From positions 28,243,001-28,307,000 of the forward strand of contig NC_064842.1 in NCBI RefSeq assembly GCF_024166365.1: a stretch of 64,000 nucleotides of DNA. Direction: 5' to 3'. The stretch is from Elephas maximus indicus. Lineage: Eukaryota; Chordata; Mammalia; Proboscidea; Elephantidae. Within the stretch, counting starts at the first letter, position 1. Each line of letters starts with the position of its first letter. This document shows positions 1-10,172 of this stretch, in pieces. The translations under genes and the position numbers were made by a program. Below the pieces are notes generated by a model. That model ran no database searches. It saw only the letters and a list, made by a program, of their open reading frames with translations, and was not told the origin of the DNA.

Positions 1-127
1 GCCATCAAGTCAGTTCCAACTCATAGTGACCCACAGGGTTTCCAAGGATTGGCTGGGTGCATTCGAACTGCCAACCTTTTGGTTAGCAGCTGTAGCTTGC
101 CTCCGCTCTTCCACTGCACCACCAACT
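1..127 (-). repeat. AfroSINE, antisense, cut by window edge
   Basis: It carries the antisense SINE body ending in the block ccttttggttagcagc. The 5' part lies outside the window, and the usual ccaccagggctcc end is degraded. Confidence 0.85.
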
Positions 128-131
128 CTCC

Positions 132-850
132 GCATACTCACTAGAATGGTAAAATTCAAAGAACTGATAATATCCAGGGTTGGCAAGGATGTGGAACAGC
201 TGAAGCTCTCCTACGCTGCTGATGGAAATGCACAATGATACGCCCACTTTAGAAAATAGTTTGGCAACGTCCTATAAAGTTAATCATACTTTATAGCACA
301 TAGCAAACAACCCAGCAATCCTGTTGCTAGGTATTTGCCCAAGAGAAATTAAGACCTACGTTCACACAAAAACTTCTACTCGAATGTTCACAGCAGCTTT
401 ATTTGTAATAACTGAAAACTGGAAACAAACTAAATATCCATCAAGTTGTGAGTGAATAAACAAACTTTGACATTTCTGTACAATAAAATACTATTCATCA
501 ATAAAAAAAGAGAAAAGAATGAACTTCGGATATACGCAACGACACCAATGAATTCCAAAAGCAGTGTGCTAAGTGAAAGAATCCAGACACAAAAGACTAC
601 ATACTCTATGACTTCATTTTTATAAAATTCTAGAAACAAAATTGTGGTGATGAAAAGCAGGTCAGTGGTTCTCAGGGCTGGCGGTGGTGGCAGGGGGTAG
701 GGAGGATTGACGAGGGGTATTTTCGAAGTGATGAAAGTGTTCTGTACTATGATTGTGATGTTGGTTACAAGACTGTGTACATTTGCTAAAACTCACCAGG
801 TTACATACTTAAAGTTGATAAATTTCATTATATGTAAATTTTAACTCTAA
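132..850 (+). repeat. Fossil L1 (L1M type), ORF2 end plus 3' UTR
   Basis: The order of motifs (actagaatgg, gctgatggaaatg, aatactattcatcaataa, ctaagtgaaagaatccag, ttacaagactgtgtac) is that of the terminal ORF2 and 3' UTR of an old mammalian L1. No reading frame survives. Confidence 0.85.
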
Positions 851-857
851 AGCTGAT

Positions 858-1048
858 TCCCCCCGCCAAAAAACCCAAAAAAACAAAAAAAACCAAACTG
901 GTTGCCGTTGAGTCAATTCTGACTCATAGTGACCCTATAGGACAAAGAACTGCCCCATAGGGTTTCCAACGAGCGCCTGGTGGATTCAAACTGCCAGCCT
1001 TTTGGTTAGCAGCTGAACTCTTAACCAGTATGCCACCAGGGTTTCCAG
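858..1048 (-). repeat. AfroSINE, antisense, with target-site duplication
   Basis: Full-length antisense copy beginning in an A-rich tail and ending ccaccagggtttcc. The direct repeat agctgatt flanks it at about 850 and 1049. Confidence 0.9.
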
Positions 1049-1267
1049 AGCTGATTTAGGAAAAGAGAAAACAAGAAAGGCTTCCAAAAAGAAGCAGAAA
1101 AGACAGGGAAGCCAGGCCTCCAGGGTTTCCCAGACCCCAGTTTTAGGCCTTTCCAAATGACCAGTTACACGGACACCCTTGCATCATGGTCAATTTGTTT
1201 GACTCAAGCTAGTTTGAATGAGTTTCTGTCACCTACAACCAAAGAGCCATACATTGTGCAACTTTGA
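1049..1267. other. Unassigned intergenic sequence
   Basis: Nothing recognisable as a gene or repeat was seen in this short stretch between an AfroSINE and a MIR. Confidence 0.4.
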
Positions 1268-1400
1268 AGCCAAACAGACTTGGATTCAAATCTGTCACTT
1301 ACCAGCCGCGTGAACTGGGAAAATCATTTAACTGTTTGGTGCCTCCATTTCCACACTTATATGGTAAGGATAATAACCCGAGCTCTCAATAACTGTCAGG
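1268..1400 (+). repeat. MIR SINE
   Basis: The sequence runs ttggattcaaatctgtcact, then an accent on gtgaactgggaaaatcattt and tggtaaggataataac, which is the MIR core order. Confidence 0.75.
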
Positions 1401-1611
1401 TTTCTGCCTTTCTTTCTTTCTTCCTCCCTGCCTCACCATCAGTCTGGGCCAGCTCTAAATCAAGGATGTCATTTGTGGGCAGGGATGGGAATTATTGCCA
1501 CAGCCCCTCTCCCCAAGGTCTTCACATGGGAATGGTAGTCTCTAAAGGTAGTCTCTTATCTGTGGATGAGAAGGCACGAAGACTCTAATATGCTGTGTGG
1601 AGGCACAAACT

Positions 1612-1985
1612 CATACAATATTTTCAGAATGGAATTTCACAGTAACTATCAAAATTTTAAATGCACATACCCCTTTCCCCAACAACCCATTTCTATAAAA
1701 CAGTTATAGAAGTCCTGGCAAAAAAAAAAAAAAAATTTTTTTTTTTCAAAAAAACATATGTAGAAGAAAGTATGTACATTGCTGTTTTGTTGTGGTAGAG
1801 AAAATTGAAAACAACTTCAAGGTCCATCAGTAAGGATTGGTTAAGTAAATCAAGGGACACCATTCCACGCACAGACAGTGTAAGAGGGCTCTGTATATAC
1901 TGACATAGGGAGATGTATCCAATACATTGCTAAATGAAAATCAATTTGTAGAACAATATGCATAAAATGATCCCTTTTTTAAAAA
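1612..1985 (+). repeat. Fossil L1 (old L1M/HAL1-like) 3' part
   Basis: Contains ggtccatcagtaaggattgg, a target-like tgctaaatgaaaatc and a terminal atgatccc block typical of very old L1 3' sequence. A long A/T run sits at 1720-1747. Confidence 0.6.
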
Positions 1986-2115
1986 ACGTGAGGCAGAGAT
2001 CGCTAATTGTCCCTCAGTATCCTTTCTTTCTTTCATTTAATAATAGAAACTTGGACCCCACCCCACCCCTTTTAAGTGGGCTGCTAAAGACCACATTAGC
2101 CCATACCTACGTTTA

Positions 2116-2286
2116 AGGAAACACTGGTGGTGCAGTGATTAAGAGCTGAGGCTGCTAACCAAAAGGTTAGCAGTTTGAATCCACCAGGTGCTCCTTGGGA
2201 ACCCTACAGGGCAGTTCTACTCTGCTATGGTATGAGTCGCAATTGATTTGACGGCCACTGTTTTTTTTTGTTTGTTTGTTTTTTAC
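2116..2286 (+). repeat. AfroSINE, sense
   Basis: Begins acactggtggtgcagtgatt, carries gctgctaaccaaaaggttag and a degraded tail followed by a T-rich end. The flanking DNA shares a short tttaagtgggc repeat at 2071 and 2288. Confidence 0.9.
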
Positions 2287-2302
2287 CTTTAAGTGGGCAG
2301 CT

Positions 2303-2620
2303 CCCTTTTAACTAGGTTTGGCAAAAGGTCTAAATTCTGGCCACTAGTGATAAATGCGATAACAGGGTCACATCCTTAAAGAGGAAGCCAGTTGTCATTC
2401 ACTTCCTCTCTCCCCTTCCTGCAGGCTGGTACCCAGAAGTAACGCTTTGATGCAGACAAGGTTACCATGCTAGGGAATGAAACCTCACAGAACAGAGGTA
2501 ACCAACCCACCCTGTACCATTCCTCCAACCACTTCTAGAAAGAGAAATAAACTTAATCTTGTTTGAGCGGCTGTTGTTTGGGGTGCCTGTTACTGCAGCT
2601 AATCCTATGGCCTAAGTAAT
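2303..2620 (+). repeat. Possible MaLR-type LTR relic
   Basis: The end of the stretch (agaaagagaaataaactt, then ggctgttgtttggggtgcct and cctatggcctaagtaata) resembles the 3' end of MLT1-like LTRs. The rest is too decayed to assign, so the family call is tentative. Confidence 0.35.
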
Positions 2621-2639
2621 AAATATGGTGTGTGTCTAT

Positions 2640-3090
2640 AGTATTACCATAATGATAATAACCACATTTATATAGTGTTTATTATGTACCAAGCATGTTC
2701 TCAGCACATTACATGTAATAACTCATTTACTCCTCATAACAACCTGGTGAACTAAGTACCATAATTATCCCCATTTTACAGATGAGAAAGGAGGCCAAGT
2801 GGTGCAAATGGGTAATGGTTGCACAAAGTTTGGAAGTTCAAGTTCACCCAGAGCCACCTCAGAAGACAGGCCTGGTATCTCCTGCCAAAAAGTCAGCTAC
2901 TGAAAACCCTATGGAGTCCAGTACTATTCTGACACACATGGGGTTGCAATGAGTCAGAGATGACTTGATAGCAACTTATGCTGGCGACAGACGAGAAAAC
3001 TGAAGCACAGGGAGGTCAGGTAACTTGCTCAGAGTCACACAGCTAGGAAGGGCACTGGGCCAACTCCAGGGTCTGTGTTTTTAACCACCA
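2640..3090 (-). repeat. MIR, antisense, split by an AfroSINE
   Basis: Left part shows attatgtaccaagcatgttc and ccccattttacagatgagaa; right part shows cagagtcacacagctaggaa. The break at 2791-2987 holds a SINE flanked by the duplication acagatgagaaa / acagacgagaaa. Confidence 0.8.
2791..2987 (+). repeat. AfroSINE, longer subtype
   Basis: Reads gccaagtggtgcaaatgggt and later agtcagctactgaaaaccct. This internal block marks the subtype with extra sequence between head and RTE-like tail. It is inserted in a MIR with a 12-bp duplication. Confidence 0.85.
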
Positions 3091-3242
3091 AACCAAAAAA
3101 AAAAAACCCGAACCTATTGCCGCCAGGTAGATTCCCACTCACAGCGACCCTATAGGACAGAGTAGAACTGCCCTATAGGGTTTCCAAGGCTGTAAATCTT
3201 TACGGAAGCAGACTACCACACTATTCTCCCATTCTTAACCAC
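3091..3242 (-). repeat. AfroSINE, antisense, ggctgtaaatc subtype
   Basis: Starts with an A run, then gaacctattgccgccaggta, and carries the diagnostic ggctgtaaatctttacggaa insert. The far end is shortened. Confidence 0.85.
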
Positions 3243-3243
3243 T

Positions 3244-3420
3244 TGACATACAGAAAACAATTCTGGGGGGATAAATCCTAAACTACCTCTGAAGTGTGGC
3301 ATGGAGGGAGGGGAAAGAGAAACTTTACTCTTTACTTGCTCTATTTCTGAATGCTGGAATGTTTTGTCATTCATTATTTTTATAATTTAAGAAAACAAAG
3401 TTTTTCTTTAAGGCTAGGTG
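3244..3420 (+). repeat. Probable fossil L1 3' UTR fragment
   Basis: Low-complexity text with agagaaactttactctttac, tggaatgttttgtcattc and tttttataatttaag resembles old L1 3' UTR endings. The assignment is weak. Confidence 0.4.
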
Positions 3421-4312
3421 TTTTAGTGAAAAACAAACGTTAACAGGGGAGTGGTAACTTTAGCTTAAAAAAACACAATTAAAAAAAAAAAATCCGCTTC
3501 TCAGACTTAGTCACTCCCTCAGAGCCTCAGAGAGAGAGCACACGCAGGAAAGCCCTGCTTTGGTGAGCCCTGGTGTCTAGCACCACAGCCCTGCAATGTG
3601 GAATTGATGCCGAGAAGAGAAGAATGGGACTGAAAATGCTTCACTAATGGGTCAAAGGAGTCAGCTGAGGCTGCGTTGGTCAAATGACCACTGAACACAT
3701 TTCTCGTTTTTCATTTGTTTTGCTGCAGTGTAGCTTCAGTGTAAACTCAGAAAAAGGGAAAAAAAAAAACCTCTCAGGCAACTGCTCCTCAGCTGAGTGA
3801 GCCTCCGCACATTGTCTCCCTTGGCATTTGTAAATATTTAGCACTCTGTTTCCTGGAAGTAGATAAGTCCTTGTCTTCCCTTCGACCGAGCCTACAGCCC
3901 ATAAAGCATCTTGTGCTGTGTGACAACCCTGTTGGTGTGTGTTCAAAGTCAAAATGAAGCACCATATTTGGACTGAAACGAGCGGGCCGATGTTTGTTTT
4001 AGTTTCAGAGCTTCTAGCTGGTATGAAGGGCGTTAGGTCAGTCGAGTTACTGAGTCAGCAAAACTAGAGATTCAGGGGTTTCTAGCCATTTATGTATCTG
4101 CAGAGCTTCACGGCAAGAGGGAACGCGTGCACATGACACAAAACTGCAAATAAGCACCAATGCGTGTGTTTGAGTGAAAAGTGCATTTTGCACATCAGTT
4201 AGGCTGTTAGGAAACTGTCAGAAAAAATAATGTTCGAACAAATTTCAGTTAGAAAAAATCCACCCACAATTTTTTTTTTCCTTGCAGATAATGCTAGTAA
4301 CAGCATGTTGAC
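3421..4312. other. Unassigned intergenic sequence
   Basis: About 0.9 kb with no gene signal. An apparent 90-codon minus-strand reading frame at 3680-3952 has no recognisable domain and starts in ordinary non-coding sequence. Confidence 0.4.
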
Positions 4313-4606
4313 CGCATTGGTAATTCAGTGGTGGACTTCTCACCTTCCATGCAGGAGACTGGGATCAAGTCCTGGCTAATGTGCCTCATGTGGTGGCTTT
4401 CATGTTGCTATGACGCTGGAGCTTCCAGACTAAGACAGACTAGGAAGGAAGGCCTGGTGATCTATTTCTGGAAATTCTTCTGGATCACCATGGTCTCATC
4501 TCCAGCCAATCACAGGGATGGTACAGGACCTGGCAGCCTTTCCATCCATTGTCAATGGGGTCATCATGAGTCAGGGGAAGACTTGATAGCAGCTAACAAC
4601 AATAGC
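4313..4606 (+). repeat. tRNA-Gly-headed composite SINE with RTE tail
   Basis: The first 70 bases look like a decayed tRNA-Gly gene: gcattggtaattcagtgg (A box) and gggatcaagtcc (B box) at the expected spacing. The rest (gcttccagactaagacagac, ctggtgatctatttctg, gatagcagctaacaacaa) matches the RTE-derived module also present at 6062 and 41358. It is a fossil SINE, not a working tRNA gene. Confidence 0.75.
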
Positions 4607-4754
4607 ATCATTGTTTTATTCATTTGCTTTTTTTTTTTTTTAACAATATAATAATCAGTTGTGTTTTCTCCTTAAAATTATCTGCGGAATAATGTTATCT
4701 GGACAAATGAAGACTCCATTTGTGTGTGATAATTTTTTAATTATATTGTTTTAA

Positions 4755-5309
4755 GGGCCACATAAACCAGAGACAACATCAGCCTGAGACCAGAAGAACT
4801 AGATGGCGACAACCAATGACTGCCCTGACAGGAAACACAACGGGGAACCCCTGAGAGAGCAGGAGAGCAGTGGGATGCAGACCTCAAATTCTTGTATAAA
4901 GACCAGGCTTAATGGCCTGACTGAGACTAGAAGGACGCCGGGGGTCATGGACCCCAGGCCTTCTGTTAGCCCAAGGCAGGAACCATTCCCAAAGCCAACT
5001 CTTCAGACAGGGATTGGACTGGACTACGGGGTAGAAAATGATACTGGTAAGGAGTGAGCATCTTGGCTCAAGTAGACACTTGACACTATGTGGGCAGCTC
5101 CTGTCTGGAGGGGAGATGAGAGGGCACAGTGGGTCAGAAGCTAGCCAAATGGACATGAAAATAGAGGGTGGAGAGAAGGAGCATGCTGTCTCATTAGGGG
5201 GAGAGCAACTAGGAGTATATAGCAAGGTGTATACAAATTTTTGTGTGAGAGAATGACTTGATTTGTAAACTTTCACTTAAAGCACAATAAAAATTAAAAA
5301 AAAAAAAAG
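4755..5309 (+). repeat. Lineage-specific L1 3' UTR, 5' truncated
   Basis: Shows gggccacataaaccagagac, gaccagaagaactagatggc, then gtaaactttcacttaaagca followed by an aataaa signal and poly(A). The same text recurs at 13235, 17183, 23395 and 43158. Confidence 0.85.
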
Positions 5310-5479
5310 ACATTAAATGCCCCCCCCCAAGTTATATCATTTCTCTCCTAGGGCCTTTCTGAACACTGAACCAATTACTTTGCTCCCTGTGTGGTATTCC
5401 ACATCAACAGCAAGGAGACCATTACGTCATTGGTTCATGTCTGAGGAATTCTTATTAAGTAAACTTTCCTTTGAACAGG

Positions 5480-5940
5480 ATAGTTTCTGCTCAAAGTCAG
5501 TTCAGTTTGGTAAACCTTTCATGAGTACCTATTATGTGCTTATTTCTGTGGTAGGAGCTAGAGATAAATAAGGAACTCAGAATCCAGTGAGAAAGATAGC
5601 TTATGAATACAAAGACAGGAAAATAAAAGTAATACCATGCTAAGGAGTGAGTGATCAAGTCTATCTTCTTGGGATAAGGGAAGGACAAAGAAAGCTGGAG
5701 AGAGGAGAGAACAACTGATTAGGGTTTTGAGAGAATAGATCACAAAGGACACAGGAAGGAGAAGGGCATTCCAAGCAGAGGGGACAGGCAAAGACAAGGA
5801 GACATGAAACAACATGGGGGGCTCAGGAAACTCTGGGTGGTGCAGAACGGCTAGAGCATAAAGCGTGAAGAGGAAGTAAGCGGAGGAGGACTGGAGAGGA
5901 GGCAGGGCCCATTGGGGAGGGCCTCATGTGCCCCATTACT
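5480..5940 (-). repeat. L2 LINE, antisense
   Basis: Begins with tgagtacctattatgtgctt (reverse of the L2 3' end). It continues into gggcattccaagcagagggg, the reverse complement of conserved L2 ORF text. Highly diverged. Confidence 0.65.
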
Positions 5941-6061
5941 ATGCTGGGATTCCATCAATGGGCCACTGGTTCTAAAGCACAGTCCTTGGGCCCGTTTTGG
6001 TCTGTGACAAACCTTTCATTAGTCTGTGGTAACATTTTTTAAAACTTCACTTATATATATA

Positions 6062-6472
6062 TGATGCCGGAAGCTACACCACTGGTGTTTTAAATACCAG
6101 CAGGGTCACCCATTGTGGACAGGTTTTAGTAGAGCTTCCAGACTAAGACAGACAAGGAAGAAGGACCTGGTGATCTACTTCTGAAAAAACTGGCCAGGGA
6201 AAACCTTACAAATAGCAGTAGAACATCGTCTGATAACAGTCCCAGAAGATGAGCCCCTCAAGTTGGAAGGCACTCAAAGTACGAAAGTAGAGGGTCAGTG
6301 AAAAAGAGGAAGACCCTCAACAAAATGGATTGACACAGTGGCTGCAATAATAAGCTCAAATACAGCAACGATTGTAAGAATGGAGCAGGACCAGGCACTG
6401 TTTTGTTCTGTTGTACATAGGGTCTCTGTGTGTCGGAACCAACTCCGTGACACCTAACAACAACAATATGTA
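6062..6472 (+). repeat. Internally deleted RTE element
   Basis: An upstream module (gatgccggaagctacaccac, then acaggttttagtagagcttc) is joined directly to the RTE 3' end (gaagaccctcaacaaaatgg to cctaacaacaacaa). Most of the reverse-transcriptase region is missing, so it must have moved in trans, if at all. Confidence 0.75.
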
Positions 6473-6486
6473 TGTGTACGTATACA

Positions 6487-6765
6487 TCCCGTTGCTATCA
6501 AGTTGATTCCAACTCGTAGCAACCCTATAGGACAGAGTAGAACTGCCCCATAGGGTTTACAAGGAGTGGCTGGTGACCTTTTTTTTTTTTTGTTTAATTG
6601 TACTTTCGTTGAAGGTTTACAGAACAAACTGGTTTCTCATTAGTTAGTATACATATTGTTTTATGACATTGGTTAACAACCCCACGGCATGTCAACTCTC
6701 TACCTTCTCAACCTTGGTTTCCCTATTACCCAAACTGCCAACCTTTTGGTTAGCAGCTGAGTTCT
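6487..6765 (-). repeat. AfroSINE, antisense, split by an L1
   Basis: The SINE runs 6487-6578 (gttgctatcaagttgattcc to ggctggtgacc) and resumes at 6731 with caaactgccaaccttttggt. An antisense L1 tail occupies the gap. Confidence 0.8.
6579..6730 (-). repeat. Lineage-specific L1 3' end, inserted in SINE
   Basis: Begins with a T run (antisense poly(A)), then tgtttaattgtactttcg and tacagaacaaactggtttct. This is the reverse complement of the last 150 bases of the L1 3' UTR also seen at 13235-13823. Confidence 0.8.
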
Positions 6766-6767
6766 AA

Positions 6768-6840
6768 TATAGACATGTAATTATGTATTTTATATGTAAT
6801 TACATACACACATAATTACATATTATATAACTATACCCAC
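6768..6840. repeat. AT-rich simple sequence
   Basis: Decayed (TA/CATA)n tract between two AfroSINEs. Confidence 0.6.
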
Positions 6841-6856
6841 ACCCACATGTGTACAA

Positions 6857-7063
6857 AAAACAGACCAGTTGCCGTTGATTCAATTCCAACTCATGGCATT
6901 CCATGTGTTTCAGAGTAGAATGGTGCTCCATAGGGTTTCCATGGCTATGACCTTTTGGAAGCAGACCAGCAAGCCTTTCTTCTGAGGCACCTCTGGGTGG
7001 CTTTGAACCACTAACCTTCCAGTTAGTAACCAAGTGTTTAACCACTTGTGCCACCAAGGGACT
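6857..7063 (-). repeat. AfroSINE, antisense, longer subtype
   Basis: Contains agttgccgttgattcaattc, the internal gaagcagaccagcaagcctt block and ends ccaccaagggactcc. Confidence 0.88.
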
Positions 7064-7065
7064 CC

Positions 7066-7266
7066 TACTAGTTGCCATAGAGCCGATTCTGACATATGGC
7101 AATTCCATGACTGTCAGAGTAGAACTGTGCTTTGTAGGGTTTTCAATGGCTGACTTTTCAGTAGTTCATCAGGCCTTTCTTCCAAGGCACCTCGGAATGG
7201 ACTTGAACCTCCAACCTTTCAGTTAATGGCTGAGTGCTTAACCATTTGCACTGCTCAGGGATTCCA
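7066..7266 (-). repeat. AfroSINE, antisense, longer subtype
   Basis: Second of the run. It contains ctagttgccatagagccgat, tcatcaggcctttcttccaa and ends gctcagggattcc. Confidence 0.87.
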
Positions 7267-7280
7267 CAAATATGTACTCC

Positions 7281-7425
7281 AAAGGAAACAAACTCATTGC
7301 CGTGGAGTCCATTCACACTCATAGCAACCCTATAGGACACAATAGAACTGTCCCATAGGGTTTCCAAGGAGCGACTGGTGGATCTGAACATGCGACATTT
7401 TGGTTGGCAACCAAGCTCTTAACCA
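7281..7425 (-). repeat. AfroSINE, antisense, short subtype
   Basis: Third of the run. It contains cattgccgtggagtccattc and ggtttccaaggagcgactgg, and its head merges into an RTE fragment at about 7426. Confidence 0.85.
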
Positions 7426-7556
7426 CTTGGCTGCAACAGTGGGCTCAAGCATAACAATGATTGTGAGGATGGTGCAGGATCGGGCAGTGTTTCCTTCTCT
7501 TGTACATACGGTTGCTATGAGTTGGGACTGACTGGATGGCACCTAAAAACAACAAT
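7426..7556 (+). repeat. RTE LINE 3' terminus
   Basis: Reads ctgcaacagtgggctcaagc, gatcgggcagtgtttcc and gatggcacctaaaaacaaca. This is the RTE 3' end that AfroSINEs share. Confidence 0.75.
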
Positions 7557-7591
7557 ATGTGTGTGTGTGTATGTGTATATATATGTATATA
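7556..7591. repeat. (TG/TA)n microsatellite
   Basis: Alternating tg then ta dinucleotides directly after the RTE tail. Confidence 0.8.
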
Positions 7592-7746
7592 AACCCGTTG
7601 CCATCGAGTTGATTCCAACTCATAGCGGCTCTATAGGACAGAGTAGCACTGCCACATAGAATTTCTAAGGAGTGCCTGGCGGATTTGAACTGTAGGCGCT
7701 TTGGTTAGTGGCCGTAGCACTTAAACACTAAGCCACCAGGGTTTCC
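7592..7746 (-). repeat. AfroSINE, antisense, short subtype
   Basis: Reads acccgttgccatcgagttga, then ggagtgcctggcggatttga, and ends taagccaccagggtttcc. Confidence 0.9.
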
Positions 7747-7775
7747 GTATATGTATATATACATACATAAAAGAG

Positions 7776-7892
7776 AGTTCTTTTCATTAGAAGTGGTTAA
7801 CTCTATAAACAATTCAATATATATATATATATATCTTGTATATATATATATTGAATTTTTTATAGAGTTAACCACTTCTAATGAAAAGAACT
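7776..7892. repeat. Near-perfect inverted repeat (foldback)
   Basis: Two 54-bp arms, 7776-7829 and 7839-7892, pair at 53 of 54 positions around a 9-nt loop. The only mismatch is position 7810 (c) against 7858 (t). The outer 39-40 bases of each arm are mixed sequence and the inner part is (TA)n. It sits just after an AfroSINE. No match to a known mobile element was recognised. Confidence 0.9.
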
Positions 7893-8849
7893 GTCTTATT
7901 CTGACATGATGTCTTCTCTGTATTTTGGTGTTTAAATGTCCTGACTTTATCAAATGATGGTGACAATAAAAGAAGTTGGTAATCCAATGCTGATCTCCTC
8001 AATTTTTGCCTAAAATTTCCTCAGGCCAGGGATTGCAAAATTCTAGGAATTACTAAAATAGACGATAAGGGACACGGAAGGGTGGTGTGGGGTGGGGCTG
8101 ACAGGATCAGACTTTCATTTCCGTGAGCTCAGTCCTGCAGTGGTGAGGAGAATGGATGTAGGTGGCATACTGGACAGGATCTCAGTTGCTGTTGCAATCA
8201 TCAGGCATGAATGAGGGCCCACATTCCCAAGGCTCATTTCTGTTTATATTTGCAGCATATGACCCACCCTTTTAAGCCTGAATGCAAGCTACCCAAGTCA
8301 TAGCAGGCCTGGATACAGCACTGGGGAGATCCTGAAACAGAGGAAATGCCTGCATCCTCTTCCTCTCGATATACATGGATGGGTGTGTGTGTGTGTGGAG
8401 GGGGCAGGGGTCTTTTATTTCCAAGGAAGTTGTTAAACTTCCCTTCTCTATTAAAGATGCTGAAAAACAACCACCTAAAACACCAATCCCTTCTCCACTT
8501 GGTTCTTTCAAAGCCAGAACCTTCTATGTCTAATAGGAAATCTTTTATTTCCCCCCTTATTTCAAATTTGAGAGATTACCTGAATGTTCTAATGGAGCTT
8601 TACACTCTCACTGAAAGCTGAGACCCCTCTAATCAGCCTGTATTCCTACCTTAGTGCAATGCCTGGGTCCAGTCAGGCAAAGATCTGAGAGAATCAGGCA
8701 GAGTAATCCTGGAGAAGGATATGAGATCCTTTCTGGTTAAATTGGGCTGAGCAGGGTGGCATTAGGCTCAGGATATGGGAGAGAGAGTTCAGGGACCAGG
8801 AGGTGCCCAGGACAATCTCCTTTCAACAGCTGCTCCTCTCCCTACCCCT

Positions 8850-8850
<1 letters not shown>
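7893..8850. other. Unassigned intergenic sequence
   Basis: About 1 kb in which no gene and no clear repeat was recognised. Short open frames around 8234-8621 overlap on both strands and lack any domain signal. Confidence 0.4.
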
Positions 8851-8885
<35 letters not shown>

Positions 8886-8982
8886 ATACACACAAATACA
8901 GTACATACACCACACACACATATAATACTCTACACACACATACACACACTCCATACACAAAACACACAGGTAGTCTCCAACT
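8851..8982. repeat. (CA)n microsatellite
   Basis: A pure CA run of about 34 bases followed by an interrupted CA/TACA tract. Confidence 0.92.
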
Positions 8983-8984
8983 TA

Positions 8985-9189
8985 CAGAGTTCTACTCTGA
9001 TGACTCCGTCATAAGTTGGTTCTGACATAAGTTGAATATCTCCCTTTTTTTTTTTAGTTTGCATTATTACTGCCTTATATTATCAGTATCTTTATAAATC
9101 CAATCTTTATTTGCCTTTGAGGGTTCAAAACATTGTGTATAAATTTACAGATATATTTTAATACATGCATGTATGTACAACCAAAACTG
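8985..9189. other. Unclassified, possibly repeat-derived
   Basis: Contains partly symmetric text (ctccaacttac, ccgtcataagttggttc, gacataagttgaat) followed by an A/T-rich part. It looks like a decayed mobile element but was not identified. Confidence 0.3.
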
Positions 9190-10172
9190 ATGTCAAAAGA
9201 AACTCCGAAACTTGCTTTTGAATGTTGAGTAGCTAAAGTAAATGGAAGAAATAATGAAGTACAAGAGCTGAACAGAAAATTTCAAAGGGTAGCTCAAGAA
9301 GACAAATTTAAGTATTATAAAGAAATGTGCAAAGACCTGGAGTTAGAATACCAAAAGGGAAGAACACAGCTAGCATTTATCAAGCTGAAAGAACTGAAGA
9401 AAAAACTTGAACCTTGAGTAGTGATATTAAAGGACTCTCTGGGCAAAATATTGAGTGATGGAAGCATCAAAAGAAGATGGTAGGAATACACAGAGTCACT
9501 GTACCAAAAAGAATTGATCTACGTTCAACCACTTCAGAAGGTAGCGTATGATCAACAACTGATGGTATTGAGGGGAAAAGTCCAAGATGCACTGAAGAAC
9601 TGATGGAATACCAATTGACATGTTTCATGTATGCTTTCACCATACTCATTCAATCTGCTGAGCAATTAATCTGAGAAGCTGGACTATATGAAGAAGAATG
9701 TGACATCAGGATTTGAGAAGACTCATTAACAACCTGAGATATGCAGATGACACAACCTTGCTTGCTGAAATTGACTTGAAGCACTTACGGATGAAGATCA
9801 AAGACTATAGCCTTCAGTATGGACTACACCTTAACATAAAGAAAACAAAAATCCTCACAACTGGACCCATAAGCAACATCTTGATAAACAGAGAAAATAT
9901 TGAAGTTGTTGAGGATTTCATTAGTTTACTTGGATTCACAATCAACACCCATGGAAGCAGCAGTCAGGAAACGAAATGACACATTGCATTGGGCAAATCT
10001 GCTGCAAAAGACCTTTTTGAAGTGTTAAAAAAGGAAAGATGTCACTTTGAGGACTAAGGTGACACTGACCCAAGCCATGGTATTTTCAATCACCTCATAT
10101 GCATGAAAAAGCTGCATTGTTGTACAAAGAGCCACTATGAGTTGAAACCAACTCGACAGCACCTAACAACAG
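9190..10172 (+). repeat. RTE/BovB-clade LINE, decayed reverse transcriptase
   Basis: An open stretch at 9713-9979 encodes the RT catalytic box with residues YADD (around 9737) and the following strand. It lies inside a longer copy broken by stops and small insertions. The copy ends tcgacagcacctaacaacag, the RTE 3' terminus. Not a functional gene. Confidence 0.85.

Noticed and set aside
2069..2302. Target-site duplication of about 15 bases around the AfroSINE at 2116
   Set aside because: The tttaagtgggc copies are not adjacent to both SINE ends (the left one is about 30 bases away), so they cannot be a simple target duplication.
4313..4384. Functional tRNA-Gly gene
   Set aside because: It has substitutions in the stems and loops and is fused to an RTE-derived body, so it is a SINE head.
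4884..5276. 130-codon minus-strand frame
   Set aside because: It lies wholly in the L1 3' UTR and reappears in the other L1 UTR copies.
9713..9979. Functional reverse-transcriptase gene
   Set aside because: Only the YADD-containing part is open, and stops and indels surround it.
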